From Muribaculaceae bacterium (GTDB lineage Bacteria; Bacteroidota; Bacteroidia; Bacteroidales; Muribaculaceae), in NCBI GenBank assembly GCA_017405965.1, contig JAFQZK010000003.1:202925-266924 (forward strand): a DNA stretch of 64,000 bases. Direction: 5' to 3'. The notes beneath the pieces were generated by a model. The model did no database searches. It had not been told where the DNA came from and saw only the letters and a list, made by a program, of their open reading frames with translations. Both the position numbers and the translations under genes were made by a program. Shown here in pieces: positions 1 to 8,669 of the stretch. How positions within the stretch are numbered: the stretch's first letter is position 1; each line of letters opens with the position of its first letter.

Positions 1-2
1 AC

Positions 3-2462
3 CTCAGCCTGGATGATTCAGGCGAGTATAATAATCAGTACGATTATTATCACACGATAGAGAAGCCTACTGTTTTTGATTTCTCAACGGTGTCGCAGTT
101 AACCATCGGTAACGAGGTGGAGCAATTGCCCAACTATTTCGCCTATCAATCCAATGTGAGGACTGTGGAGATTCCGAATTCGGTCACTGCTATCGGTGAT
201 TATGCCTTTGCCGAATGCGACTTGTTGACCGATGTCACGCTGCCGGCAGGCCTCATCACTATCGGTGAAAGTGCATTCGAGAGCTGTGAGAATTTGGCGC
301 ATGCCGACTTGCCTGCCTCGTTGACAACGCTAGGTGCCCGCGCTTTTTATGGCTGTGATGACCTCACCAGCCTTGTCGTGCCGGCTTCACTCACCTCGTT
401 CGGCAAGCGGGCATTCAACCAGTGTTTGGGCTTGGAAACCATCGTTGTCGATAGCGAGAACCCCGTGTATGATAGCCGCGAGAACTGCAATATCATGTTC
501 AAGACCGCCAACGACAGCATCATGTTGATGGGTAAGAATGCAGTGCTGCCCAGCTCGCTGACGGCCATCCCCGACTCGGCCTTCTATGGCCATACCGAGA
601 TTACCCACATGGAGATTCCTGCATCGGTTAAAAGGATCGGCAAAGATGCATTCAACGGATGTTCTAACCTGACTTTTGTCACGCTTCCCTATGGGTTGAC
701 ACAGATGGGTGATCGTGTATTCTACGGTTGCAGAAAACTGACTTCGGTCACGCTGCCGCCTGCACTGACTCAGATCGGTGAATGTGCATTCATGCTGTGC
801 ACTCAACTGAATTCTGTCACAATTCCTGCTTCGTTGACTCAAATCGGCAATCGTGCATTCTCCAATTGTAGTGCTCTGCAGTCGATCACTGTCGAGAACG
901 GTAATCCGGTTTATGATTCACGTGGCAACTGCAACGCCATTATCGAAACTGCCAGCAACACCTTGACCGAAGGCTGCCTTTCGACGGTGATCCCGTCCTC
1001 GGTGAAGACCATCGGTCAGTATGCTTTCCAAGGCCGCTCGCCGTCCAATGTCACGATACCTGCAGGTGTTGAGACCATAGCCAGTTATGCATTTTACCAG
1101 TGTGACGTTGAGAATGTCTCTTTTGGTGAAACACTCAAGTCTGTCGGTTATTATGCTTTTGGCGGCTGTGACAATTTGATGACGCTTTCCCTCGGCAATT
1201 CGGTTGAGACCATTGGTGATTATGCTTTCAGCGGTTGCGAGAAATTGATGAATATCGATTTTGGTCATTCGCTGGTATCAATCGGCAATTATGCTTTCAG
1301 GAACTCTATCAGTACTGTTTATAGTGACAATCCTTCAATCTTCGTCGATGTTAACGGTGAAATGTTCATGCTTGTTCAATATGAAGGATACGATGACTAT
1401 TACTATACACCCATCTATAACAATTATGACGGTTGGTATTGGTACCATAACTGGTACGGAGAGGAAATTTGGATCTCTGAAGAAGAACTGAATGAATTGA
1501 TGAATGTCTCAGGAACGGTTACGATTACCTTACCTGAGTCATTGAAGACCATCGGCAGGTACGCTTTCTATGAATGCGAGGGACTGAGAAGCGTTGTGAT
1601 GGCTCCGAACTCAGTGACATCTATTGGTGAAAGCGCATTCAGTCAGTGCCGAGGTATCGAGAGCATTGTCATTCCCGAGTCCCTCAAGACCGTGGACTAT
1701 GGTGCCTTCACCGGTTGCAACATTGATACGGTTTGCATCAGTGACCTTGGGGCATGGTGTGACATCAACTTCTGGAATTCTAATAGTAATCCCGTTAACG
1801 GAAGTGAAGGTCTGTATCTGAACGGCGAAAAGATTGTCGATCTTGTGATCCCCGTTGGTGTGAGCGCCGTCAAGAAAGAAGCATTTGCCGGCTACAAGGG
1901 ATTGAATAGCGCAACGATCGCCAACTCGGTCAAGAGCATCGGATACAATGCATTTAATGGTTGCCAGAATTTGAAGCGTGTGGACATCGGTGACTCAGTG
2001 GATTCGATTGCCAGCTATTCGTTCCCGTATTGCACTAGTCTGGATACTGTCAGCCTGGGTCGCTCAATGAGGTTCATTGGCTACATGTCGTTCTATAACG
2101 CTCCCATCGAGAGCCTGACTTCCTTGGCAACAACGCCCCCTGTCGTTGAGAGCTACAATCCTTTCACTTGCTATACGACTGCCACCTTGCGTGTGCCGAT
2201 GGCTTCGGTCGAGGCTTATAGGGCCGCCGATATCTGGAAGAAGTTCACTTACGTCGAGGGTATTCCCGGTGGTGGTCCCGGTGACATGAACGGTGACGGC
2301 GAGTTCAGCGTCAGTGACATCACGATGCTCATCAATCTCATCATGGGTGCCGGTGAGGAAGGAATCGATGATAATGTCATGGCCGATGTGAACGGTGATG
2401 GCACCGTCAACATCAGCGACATCGTTATGCTCATCGAAATGGTTCTCAAATCGACCAGATAG
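3..2462 (+). CDS. BspA-type leucine-rich-repeat surface protein with C-terminal dockerin (5' end outside window)
   Basis: The frame is open from base 3, so the gene starts before the window; the GTG at 90 is internal, not a start. The visible 819 residues are mostly ~23-residue BspA/LRR_5 repeats of the form IGDYAFxxCxxLxxVxLP, at least fifteen copies, broken near the middle by a Tyr/Trp-rich insert (nt 1360-1480). The last ~58 residues (nt 2275-2455) are a type I dockerin: two Ca-binding loops, GDMNGDGEFSVSDI and ADVNGDGTVNISDI, each followed by a helix. BspA-type repeats are usually extracellular adhesion or binding modules; the dockerin should bind a cohesin or act as an attachment module. 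No T9SS tail follows it. The signal peptide cannot be seen. Function beyond a surface or extracellular location is inference. Confidence 0.85.
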   Translation, partial: LSLDDSGEYNNQYDYYHTIEKPTVFDFSTVSQLTIGNEVEQLPNYFAYQSNVRTVEIPNSVTAIGDYAFAECDLLTDVTLPAGLITIGESAFESCENLAHADLPASLTTLGARAFYGCDDLTSLVVPASLTSFGKRAFNQCLGLETIVVDSENPVYDSRENCNIMFKTANDSIMLMGKNAVLPSSLTAIPDSAFYGHTEITHMEIPASVKRIGKDAFNGCSNLTFVTLPYGLTQMGDRVFYGCRKLTSVTLPPALTQIGECAFMLCTQLNSVTIPASLTQIGNRAFSNCSALQSITVENGNPVYDSRGNCNAIIETASNTLTEGCLSTVIPSSVKTIGQYAFQGRSPSNVTIPAGVETIASYAFYQCDVENVSFGETLKSVGYYAFGGCDNLMTLSLGNSVETIGDYAFSGCEKLMNIDFGHSLVSIGNYAFRNSISTVYSDNPSIFVDVNGEMFMLVQYEGYDDYYYTPIYNNYDGWYWYHNWYGEEIWISEEELNELMNVSGTVTITLPESLKTIGRYAFYECEGLRSVVMAPNSVTSIGESAFSQCRGIESIVIPESLKTVDYGAFTGCNIDTVCISDLGAWCDINFWNSNSNPVNGSEGLYLNGEKIVDLVIPVGVSAVKKEAFAGYKGLNSATIANSVKSIGYNAFNGCQNLKRVDIGDSVDSIASYSFPYCTSLDTVSLGRSMRFIGYMSFYNAPIESLTSLATTPPVVESYNPFTCYTTATLRVPMASVEAYRAADIWKKFTYVEGIPGGGPGDMNGDGEFSVSDITMLINLIMGAGEEGIDDNVMADVNGDGTVNISDIVMLIEMVLKSTR

Positions 2463-2495
2463 AGATAAGGCCTATCCGAGATCCAATGCAAGAAT

Positions 2496-2536
2496 GAAGG
2501 TGCGTCGACCATGACGCGCGACGCACCTTCGTTTCC
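2496..2536 (+). terminator. Hairpin terminator after BspA-like gene
   Basis: A perfect 12-bp stem, GAAGGTGCGTCG (2496-2507) with CGACGCACCTTC (2519-2530), follows the stop by about 30 bases. The T-run after it is short and interrupted. Confidence 0.6.
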
Positions 2537-2591
2537 TTGACCTGAAAGGGTGAATAAAGCACTTGAGCGAATGATATTCTGGATGATGGTA

Positions 2592-2622
2592 TTGCTCAAG
2601 TGAAACAAAAACGCTAATTTTG
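2592..2622 (+). promoter_or_regulatory. Bacteroidetes-type promoter
   Basis: TTG at 2592-2594 and TAATTTTG at 2615-2622, 20 bp apart, fit the Bacteroidota -33/-7 consensus. It lies 36 bp before the start of the next gene. Confidence 0.6.
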
Positions 2623-2658
2623 CATTTTATTAATGACCAACTGTAAAATTCTGAAACA

Positions 2659-3576
2659 ATGATGAGAATAAGACTTTTTTTCGTGGCCGCCCTGCTCCTG
2701 GCTATGCTGCAGGGTTGGGCTGCTCCCGCAGTGATAAACGTGAATGTCGGGGAATTGGACTTCGGCAATCTTGAGGTGGGCTACCCGGTGACCAAGTCGT
2801 TTATGGTATCGGGCACCAATCTCCAGGGCGACATCAATCTGGCAATCGAGTCACGGCACGACTTTTACTATGAAGTCACCCCCGAGACCATCACGCCCGA
2901 GGAGGCTGCTGGCGGTGCCGTCGTGAGGTTGAAATGCCTTCCCATTTCAGATTACCTGCATGGTGCAACCCTCCGGTTGACCAGTCAGGATGCCGAGGAT
3001 GTCCTCATCCCGATTACAGCCACGGCCTACTATCCCGATATGTTCGTGAACAATCGTGCCGAGAACTTCACGGCTTTTGCCGGGGGATTCAGTAGGCGCA
3101 CCGGCGTTGTCCGTTTTGCCGATGCCGAGATTCCGCCCACTCCTGGTACCGACCCCGTGTTGAGAGCTGTACACGTTGATTATATCGTGCCCGACTACTA
3201 TTCGATCAGTGTCGAGGGTGCTGATGCCTCCCAATTTGGGGCCCGAATCGTGAGAGGCAGCTTCCTCACCAACATCTGTACTGTCGAGATTACTTATGTT
3301 CCTCGCTGTATCGGCACCCATTCGGCGACGCTCAAGCTCTATTGCAGCCGTGCAGGAGTCCCCCAGGTCACCATTCCGCTCAGGGGCGAGGCTGCCGAGG
3401 TGCTGGGTGACTTGAACGGTGACGGTGTTCTGGGTGTAGGTGACGTGACTGGCTTTATCAACCTGATGCTCAGCAATGGCGAGATTCCCTCGCGCGTCGA
3501 CCTTGACAGCAACGGTTCGATTGACATCAGCGACATCACCATCCTGGTCAACCGCTTGCTTAACGCTGCCGAGTGA
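2659..3576 (+). CDS. Secreted Ig-like domain protein with C-terminal dockerin
   Basis: A 305-residue protein. Residues 1-21 are a clear signal peptide (basic start, long hydrophobic core, ending near WAA). Residues ~25-125 and ~130-245 look like two beta-sandwich domains of the ASH/choice-of-anchor type: both have the pattern in which a value is described as LDFGNLEVGYPV or where a GTHSATLKLY strand precedes a VTIPLRGEA end. The C-terminal ~55 residues are a type I dockerin with loops GDLNGDGVLGVGDV and VDLDSNGSIDISDI. The gene has its own promoter and a strong terminator, so it is probably monocistronic. I do not recognise a specific function; a non-enzymatic, dockerin-borne surface module is the best reading. 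Confidence 0.8.
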   Translation: MMRIRLFFVAALLLAMLQGWAAPAVINVNVGELDFGNLEVGYPVTKSFMVSGTNLQGDINLAIESRHDFYYEVTPETITPEEAAGGAVVRLKCLPISDYLHGATLRLTSQDAEDVLIPITATAYYPDMFVNNRAENFTAFAGGFSRRTGVVRFADAEIPPTPGTDPVLRAVHVDYIVPDYYSISVEGADASQFGARIVRGSFLTNICTVEITYVPRCIGTHSATLKLYCSRAGVPQVTIPLRGEAAEVLGDLNGDGVLGVGDVTGFINLMLSNGEIPSRVDLDSNGSIDISDITILVNRLLNAAE

Positions 3577-3608
3577 CCGATTAAGCACTTTTTGACAGCA
3601 ACCACCAC

Positions 3609-3646
3609 AAGGGGTGCGGCAAATTTTTCTGCCGCCCCCTTTTTCT
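3609..3646 (+). terminator. Rho-independent terminator
   Basis: Stem AAGGGGTGCGGCA (3609-3621) pairs with TGCCGCCCCCTT (from 3630, one bulge) and runs into a T-tract, 33 bases after the stop of the Ig-like/dockerin gene. Confidence 0.8.
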
Positions 3647-3777
3647 TAATACGAATTTCGCTAATTAGACGAACTAAACGAAAATAATTATTAGCTGTCC
3701 AGTAAAAGCTCAGTAAGGAGCGGCCAGGGCATAGGCAGGGGTGTAACGAGGCGAAGCCGAGTGCAACCCCTGTAATA

Positions 3778-3842
3778 GTTTAGCCCCATCGGGGCGGCAG
3801 TAAAATTGACATACAGCGTGTCGCCCCTGATGGGGCTATTAT
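3778..3842. repeat. Intergenic inverted repeat (TAGCCCCATCGGGGC)
   Basis: TAGCCCCATCGGGGCG at the left and its near-complement ending GATGGGGCTA at the right form a hairpin with ~25 bases between. It lies in a gene-free stretch (3647-4045). That stretch also holds AT-rich sequence with weak 9-base ACGAA-containing repeats (3650-3690), and no open frame that looks coding. Confidence 0.5.
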
Positions 3843-4045
3843 TCGTGTTTGGTTGTCATTTACAAGAGTGTAGCGAAGCGGAACTCCTGCCTATAACCTG
3901 ACAGCCTTACGGGCTTAAATGTAACCCCGCTGGGGAGATGCCCCAACAGCTATATCATTGCCTTTCAGTACCTCCAACAGGACTCCATATTGCGCTCCTT
4001 AACACCCCATTTTGAATTAAAAAACTAAAAATGAGGCCAAATCTG

Positions 4046-4076
4046 TTGCACGGTTCAAAAAATGGTTCTATCTTTG
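4046..4076 (+). promoter_or_regulatory. Promoter for rpmB-rpmG-DUF4295
   Basis: TTG at 4046-4048 and TATCTTTG at 4069-4076 are 20 bp apart, a good Bacteroidota promoter. Transcription would start near 4083 and give a ~335-base leader before rpmB. Confidence 0.7.
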
Positions 4077-4082
4077 CAGCCG

Positions 4083-4417
4083 ATTTCGCGGCACATGTCT
4101 TGCTGGCGATGATGCTCATGCGTTAGTCAAGTCAAGAGTGTGACACTTGATCGTTGAAACTTCGATGTCAAGGCTATGATGCTAAGTGCCTGGCAGTCAA
4201 GCGTAGGACGATATAAAACGAGCGAGATAACCCTTGCCAGATGAACCCGTAAGGTCGGTGGGCTTCTCACACCGACAGGGTGATGTGGCCTCTGGTTATC
4301 CACACCCGGAATATTGTGCTGCGCCTGTGTTTTTCTGTGCACAGGCAGGCATGTAGCGCGCGAGTCGACTCAAGAGAGCATGTAAAACAAGAACAATAAC
4401 TAAACGAAACAAGAACT
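4083..4417 (+). ncRNA. Long structured leader of rpmB (candidate cis-regulatory RNA)
   Basis: About 335 transcribed, apparently non-coding bases precede rpmB. Visible hairpins are GTCGGTG/CACCGAC (~4255-4278) and GCCTGTG/CACAGGC (~4322-4346); a CTTGA...TCAAG stem lies near 4146-4172. Near the 5' end (4088-4113) there is a block, CGGCACATG then GCTGGCGATG, that recurs in the leader of rpsU at 20398-20420. Long leaders of ribosomal protein genes are often autoregulatory. That this one is regulatory is inference; I do not recognise the RNA family. Confidence 0.5.
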
Positions 4418-4675
4418 ATGTCTAAAGTTTGTCAAATCACCGGAAAGAAGGCGATCACGGGCAACAACGTATCGCACTCCAAGCGCAGGACGAAACGTAA
4501 ATTCAACGTTAACGTCTTCAACCGCAAGTTCTATTGGCCCGAGCAGGGTCAGTGGGTACGCCTGACCGTTTCGGCCGCAGGCTTGCGCAACATCAACAAG
4601 ATGGGCCTTGACGCCGCCCTGAAAAAGGCTGCCGCTGATGGCCATCTGACTGAAATCATGGTTATTAACAAGTAA
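4418..4675 (+). CDS. rpmB: Large ribosomal subunit protein bL28
   Basis: 85 residues, starting [11 protein letters not shown] with the [17 protein letters not shown] segment and the [14 protein letters not shown] strand typical of bL28. It is a structural protein of the 50S subunit. It is the first gene of a tight cluster with rpmG (18 bp downstream) and the DUF4295 gene, an arrangement usual in Bacteroidota. Expression probably depends on the promoter at 4046-4076 and the long leader. Confidence 0.97.
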   Translation: MSKVCQITGKKAITGNNVSHSKRRTKRKFNVNVFNRKFYWPEQGQWVRLTVSAAGLRNINKMGLDAALKKAAADGHLTEIMVINK

Positions 4676-4693
4676 GAAAGGAGCAACTGTATT

Positions 4694-4882
4694 ATGGCAA
4701 AGAAAGCAAAAGGCGACCGCGTGCAAGTCATTCTGGAGTGCACCGAGCAGAAGGGTACTGGCGTTCCCGGCATCAGCCGTTACATCACGACCAAGAACCG
4801 CAAGAACACCACCGAGCGTTTGGAGCTCAAGAAATACAACCCCTATCTGAAACGCATGACCGTTCACAAGGAGATCAAGTAA
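4694..4882 (+). CDS. rpmG: Large ribosomal subunit protein bL33
   Basis: 62 residues, [21 protein letters not shown] with the [21 protein letters not shown] core of bL33. Only one cysteine is present, so this is the zinc-free (C-minus) type. It lies between rpmB and the DUF4295 gene in the same operon and is part of the 50S subunit. Confidence 0.96.
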   Translation: MAKKAKGDRVQVILECTEQKGTGVPGISRYITTKNRKNTTERLELKKYNPYLKRMTVHKEIK

Positions 4883-4916
4883 TCGCAGTACAACCATTTA
4901 ACGACGATATTAAGTT

Positions 4917-5066
4917 ATGGCAAAGAAAGTAGTTGCAACCCTTCAGACTGGTGAAGGACGCTCATGGAGCAAGGTGATCAAGATGGTCCGCTCCGAGAAG
5001 ACTGGCGCTTACGTGTTTGAGGAGCGCATGGTCCCCAACGACAAGGTACAGGACTGGCTGAAGTAA
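4917..5066 (+). CDS. DUF4295 small basic protein, ribosomal-cluster associated
   Basis: A 49-residue protein read from ATG 4917 to TAA 5064-5066; it begins MAKKVVATLQTGEGRSWSKV and ends NDKVQDWLK. This matches the DUF4295 family, which in Bacteroidota sits directly after rpmG. It has many basic residues and no membrane segment. The position suggests a ribosome-linked role, but the function is not known to me. It is followed by a strong terminator. Confidence 0.88.
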   Translation: MAKKVVATLQTGEGRSWSKVIKMVRSEKTGAYVFEERMVPNDKVQDWLK

Positions 5067-5095
5067 TTTCACAGTCAACCACAATACACAAGACT

Positions 5096-5132
5096 GCCCG
5101 ACGCTGACATTCAGCCGTCGGGCGGTTTTTTT
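5096..5132 (+). terminator. Terminator of the rpmB-rpmG-DUF4295 operon
   Basis: GCCCGACG (5096-5103) pairs with CGTCGGGC (5116-5123), followed directly by GG and a run of seven T. Confidence 0.9.
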
Positions 5133-5219
5133 ATACTGGCGGCACCCTGGACAAGCAAGGCAATATCACCACCCGTTCCTCGTTATAAATGTGAATGAAC
5201 CGTGCATGAGCCATACGGC

Positions 5220-6833
5220 ATGAAGAAAATCGCGATACATACTATTGTGGCGCTTATCACAATACTGTGGGGCATGAATATGAGTGCTCAGGACGGGCTG
5301 CGGCCCCGCGGCGACGTGAACGGCGACTGTGAAGTGACCATCGCCGACGTGAACATGCTGGTTGACGGTGTGTCGCGTGGGATTGAGTATCATCCGTTCT
5401 ATACCTATGCCTGCGACATCAATGGTGACCGCGAGATCAACATCGCCGACATCAATCTACTCATCGATGCTCTGTTGGGTACTGAACTGCGGCCCATGCC
5501 CTCTTACTCGGGAACATTGCCCGTTCTCTATATCAATACCGAGGGCGGCCGTGACATCGTCGGCAAACAGAAGGAGGACTACCTGCATGCTGACTGGTGG
5601 CTGGATGCGATGGGCATCGAGGGATATGAGTCCATCGGGTCGCACGACGCTCCTCTGGGCCTGCTCATCAAGGGGCGGGGCAACTATACTTGGGAGAATT
5701 ACAACAAGAAGCCGTTCACGATCAAACTCGACCAGAAATGCAGCATGCTGGGTATGCCCTCCAATAGGCATTGGGTGTTATTGTGCAATATGGAATACTG
5801 GATGGGCGATTTGAACGATGCAATACCCTTTGAAATCGGGCGGCGCCTGGGCATGGAATGGGCACCACGACAGGAACCTGTCGAGGTGGTGCTCAACGGC
5901 CAGTACATCGGTCTGTATTTCCTCACCGAGAAGATAAGGATTAACAAGCACCGCATTAATGTCACCGAGCAGGAGAACAACGAAACCAACCCCGATCTCA
6001 TCACTGGGGGATGGCTTTTGGAAATCGATAATTACTACGCGTCTAACCAGATAAACTTGGTCGAGGGCAACGGCTCGGCGCTATGGATCACGCCCCATTC
6101 TCCCGACACGCTGAGTGCCGTCCAGCGGGAATATATCACCGCTTTGCTCACCGATGCCGATGCCGCCATCTACAATCCCGACAAGGAAAGCGAGGAATGG
6201 GAACGATACATCGACTTGAACTCGCTGGCTGTCTATTATGTCGTCGAGGAGATTGTCGATAACCCCGAATCTTTCTCGGGGAGTTGCTATATGCACAAGG
6301 AACGTGGCGAGGACACAAAGCTGGTTTTCGGGCCGCATTGGGACGGGGGCAGTTGCTATGTGCGCCATGCGGCCAATTTCCACGGTGATCATTTCATCTA
6401 CGATGAAGTGCCCAGTGGCCTTCACCAGCACTGGATTGGGGAGATTGCCAAGTATCCCAGGTTTCAGGCACGGGTTCGCGAATTATGGGCGACATTTTAT
6501 CGTGAGATTTATCCGTCAATGGACGACTATGCCTACTCATTAACGTCCCGCATCGAACAGGCCGGTGTGTATGACAACCTGCGCTGGCGTCACTACTCGG
6601 GTGACTACGTCAGCATCACGTTCCGTTATAACCGGTATTTCAGGAGATATTTTCACATGAAGGTGGACTGGCTTAACACACAGTGGGGTGTTGATACGAT
6701 TGAAATTCCAGAGTCGCAAGAGCCAGTTCCAGATCCAAATTCGTATCAACAGAATGATGATGGGTGTTCAAACCGCAATACACAAGAATCATCAAGAGGC
6801 CACGGTGCACATCCCAGAGGAAAACAACGATGA
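5220..6833 (+). CDS. CotH-kinase-family secreted protein with N-terminal dockerin
   Basis: I place the start at ATG 5220 (MKKIAIHTIVALITILW), which gives a good signal peptide ending near MSAQ; a longer start at 5202 adds six residues. Right after the signal peptide (residues ~28-85) comes a type I dockerin with loops GDVNGDCEVTIADV and CDINGDREINIADI. Residues ~95-480 match the CotH family: an LYINTEGG strand, LLIKGRGNYTW, NKKPFTIKL, the EVVLNGQYIGLYFLTEKI segment and the GPHWDGG motif. CotH proteins have an atypical kinase fold and occur in spore coats and in bacterial surface or cellulosome proteins. The last ~45 residues are hydrophilic, without a T9SS tail. A dockerin at the N-terminus is unusual here, since every other dockerin in the window is C-terminal. 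Confidence 0.85.
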   Translation: MKKIAIHTIVALITILWGMNMSAQDGLRPRGDVNGDCEVTIADVNMLVDGVSRGIEYHPFYTYACDINGDREINIADINLLIDALLGTELRPMPSYSGTLPVLYINTEGGRDIVGKQKEDYLHADWWLDAMGIEGYESIGSHDAPLGLLIKGRGNYTWENYNKKPFTIKLDQKCSMLGMPSNRHWVLLCNMEYWMGDLNDAIPFEIGRRLGMEWAPRQEPVEVVLNGQYIGLYFLTEKIRINKHRINVTEQENNETNPDLITGGWLLEIDNYYASNQINLVEGNGSALWITPHSPDTLSAVQREYITALLTDADAAIYNPDKESEEWERYIDLNSLAVYYVVEEIVDNPESFSGSCYMHKERGEDTKLVFGPHWDGGSCYVRHAANFHGDHFIYDEVPSGLHQHWIGEIAKYPRFQARVRELWATFYREIYPSMDDYAYSLTSRIEQAGVYDNLRWRHYSGDYVSITFRYNRYFRRYFHMKVDWLNTQWGVDTIEIPESQEPVPDPNSYQQNDDGCSNRNTQESSRGHGAHPRGKQR

Positions 6834-6890
6834 CCCGGGAACCCTAATGTCCGTTTGATTACTGTTACCTATGATCTGAAAAAAGTAAAG

Positions 6891-7477
6891 CTACAAGGTG
6901 AGGTCGCGCTGCTGGTCTAGGTGCTTGATGACGCGGGCGGGTACGCCAGCCACTACAGTGTTTGACGGCACATCCTTCACTACAAGCGCTCCGGCGCCGA
7001 TAAGCACGTTGTCGCCCACGGTGACACCGCCCAACACCTTGGCACCACAGCACACCTCCACGTTGTTGCCGATGACTGGTGCCTGCAGGTCGTGATCATA
7101 ACCTAGCGTCACATGGTGATAAATCTTGCAGTTCTCGCCGATGGATTTGGCTGAGATGATGCTACTAAAGCCGTGTTGGAAGATTAAGCCCCCCCAATTT
7201 CAGTAGTGGTAATATACAAGTGCTGCATGGGGCGCAGCCAACAACTGAACAAAAGTCGCTTGATGCCTATGCGGCGATACAACAGTGAACGGTACTCAGG
7301 AAAGTTGGCGGCGAGGTATGCCATTCCGCTGATTCCATCAGCGATGTGTTGCCATCGACACCACTGAGTCAGGTCGGCAGCGACCAGTTCTTTTTGTGTA
7401 GGGCTCATCATGAGCCACATTAGCCAAGCTACAGGCCACATCATTAGTCCTCGCAGTATACATAACCTTTTTCGCAT
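6891..7477 (-). pseudogene. Serine acetyltransferase-like hexapeptide protein, frameshifted at a G7 tract
   Basis: Two adjacent minus-strand frames make one gene. 7477-7184 encodes the helical N-terminus (MRKRLCILRGLMMWPVAWLM ... YITTTEIGG). The C-terminal part continues in another frame as [52 protein letters not shown] and [20 protein letters not shown], typical left-handed beta-helix repeats of the CysE-like serine acetyltransferase family used in exopolysaccharide clusters. The break is at the run of seven G (minus strand; C at 7189-7195). Eight G would restore EIGGGLIFQH and a ~196-residue protein. So this is a pseudogene, a phase-variable gene or a base-calling error. It ends a minus-strand glycan cluster, 6 bp after the GT4 gene. 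Confidence 0.8.
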
Positions 7478-7483
7478 AGTGTT

Positions 7484-8566
7484 CTATCTTCTTACGTTAT
7501 AATCAGGAAAAAGAATCCGACGGGTGGCGGCGGCAATGGTGTTCCAGTCGTATTTTTCAAGGTCGTAATGTTGAGTCTCGACTGGGGTTTCGAGCAGTCG
7601 GGTGATGGAGGAGCACAGGGCATCGACGTCTTTTACGGCGAAATAGTTCTGCTCGGGCAGATCGACCTGACGGGTGCCGGGGATGTCGCTGCACAGGATG
7701 GGCAACCCATAGGCCATCGCCTCGAGCAATACCATCGGGAAGCCCTCGTTGACCGACGGCAGGACGAAGCATCTGGCATGACTGTAGAGCTGGCGCAAGT
7801 CCTCACCGGTGGTGAATCCGGTGAAAATCACTTTATTTTCCGTATCGAGCTTTTCCAGCAGTTGGCGATAGGTGCTGTCGTGGTCGCTGGCGCCGGCAAT
7901 GACCACTTGAGTCACTTGGGGCAGACGGTTGGCCGCTTCGACAAGGTACTCAAGGCCTTTCTCGGGCGTGAGACGTCCCACGGCGAGCAGGTATTGACCC
8001 GGCGAGATGCCGTGCTTCTCAAGAAACGAGGTAGACTCGCTGCGCGTGACGGGGTCGATGCCGTTTGGGATAAAGACGCTCTTGTCCAGGGCGCCGCATT
8101 TCTCCATCTGATGCTTGTTGACGAAAATGACTCGGTTGCTATAGCGCAGCGACAGCAGTTCGCACTGGCGTAGCAGCCAGCGGGCGGGAGCGCTCCACTT
8201 GCTGTGCTCGTAGTTGGGACTGTGGTAGGTGAGCACCACGGGCAAGCCCATCAATCGCACCAGGGGAGCGAACATGCCGGGCCCGATGTTGTGGATATGC
8301 ACCACGTCGGGGCGGTGCGTCAGGATGTGCAGCACGCTCAGCAGCGTGTGCCACACGGCCTCAAAACCCTTGACACGCGTCGAGGGCAGGTCGATATACT
8401 CGATGTTGGGAAAGGTCTGGGACGATTGTTCGGTCAAATAGGCGCGACGACGATAGAGGCGCACCTTCACGTCCTGCATGTGGGTGTAAAGATGATAGCT
8501 ATGAGCCTCGACACCCCCCTGGATGCCAGGGAAACCACGCGTGCCGATCACCGCTATCGTTTTCAT
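7484..8566 (-). CDS. GT4-type glycosyltransferase (DUF1972-like N-terminus)
   Basis: 360 residues with a GT-B fold. The N-terminus IGTRGFPGIQGGVEAHSYHL is the glycine-rich donor-side loop seen in DUF1972/GT4 rhamnosyl- or related transferases. The C-terminal half has AVGRLTPEKGLEYLVEA and the EGFPMVLLEAMAYGLPIL motif (EX7E) that binds the nucleotide sugar. It is a cytoplasmic enzyme expected to add a sugar to a lipid-linked glycan. It lies in a minus-strand group with the acetyltransferase remnant, a radical SAM gene and another GT4. A heptamer repeat island abuts its start codon. The sugar specificity cannot be read. Confidence 0.9.
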   Translation of the reverse strand: MKTIAVIGTRGFPGIQGGVEAHSYHLYTHMQDVKVRLYRRRAYLTEQSSQTFPNIEYIDLPSTRVKGFEAVWHTLLSVLHILTHRPDVVHIHNIGPGMFAPLVRLMGLPVVLTYHSPNYEHSKWSAPARWLLRQCELLSLRYSNRVIFVNKHQMEKCGALDKSVFIPNGIDPVTRSESTSFLEKHGISPGQYLLAVGRLTPEKGLEYLVEAANRLPQVTQVVIAGASDHDSTYRQLLEKLDTENKVIFTGFTTGEDLRQLYSHARCFVLPSVNEGFPMVLLEAMAYGLPILCSDIPGTRQVDLPEQNYFAVKDVDALCSSITRLLETPVETQHYDLEKYDWNTIAAATRRILFPDYNVRR

Positions 8567-8666
8567 AGTGAACAGTTAATAGTTAATAGTGAACAGTGAA
8601 CAGTGAACAGTGAATAGTTAACTGTTAACTCAAAGGTCCTAACTGTTAACTGTTCTCTGTTAACTG
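8567..8666. repeat. Heptamer repeat island (AGTKAAY / TTAACTG units)
   Basis: Nine consecutive 7-base units fill 8567-8629 in perfect register: AGTGAAC, AGTTAAT twice, AGTGAAC three times, AGTGAAT, AGTTAAC, TGTTAAC. Four more fill 8639-8666 (CTAACTG, TTAACTG, TTCTCTG, TTAACTG). It separates the GT4 and the radical SAM gene. Confidence 0.85.
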
Positions 8667-8669
8667 AAT

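Noticed and set aside
90-92. GTG at base 90 as start of the first gene
   Set aside because: The frame is open to the window edge and no signal peptide follows the GTG, so it is internal.
8567-8666. Possible CRISPR array because of repeated units
   Set aside because: Units are 7 bases, degenerate and contiguous with no unique spacers; no cas genes are nearby.
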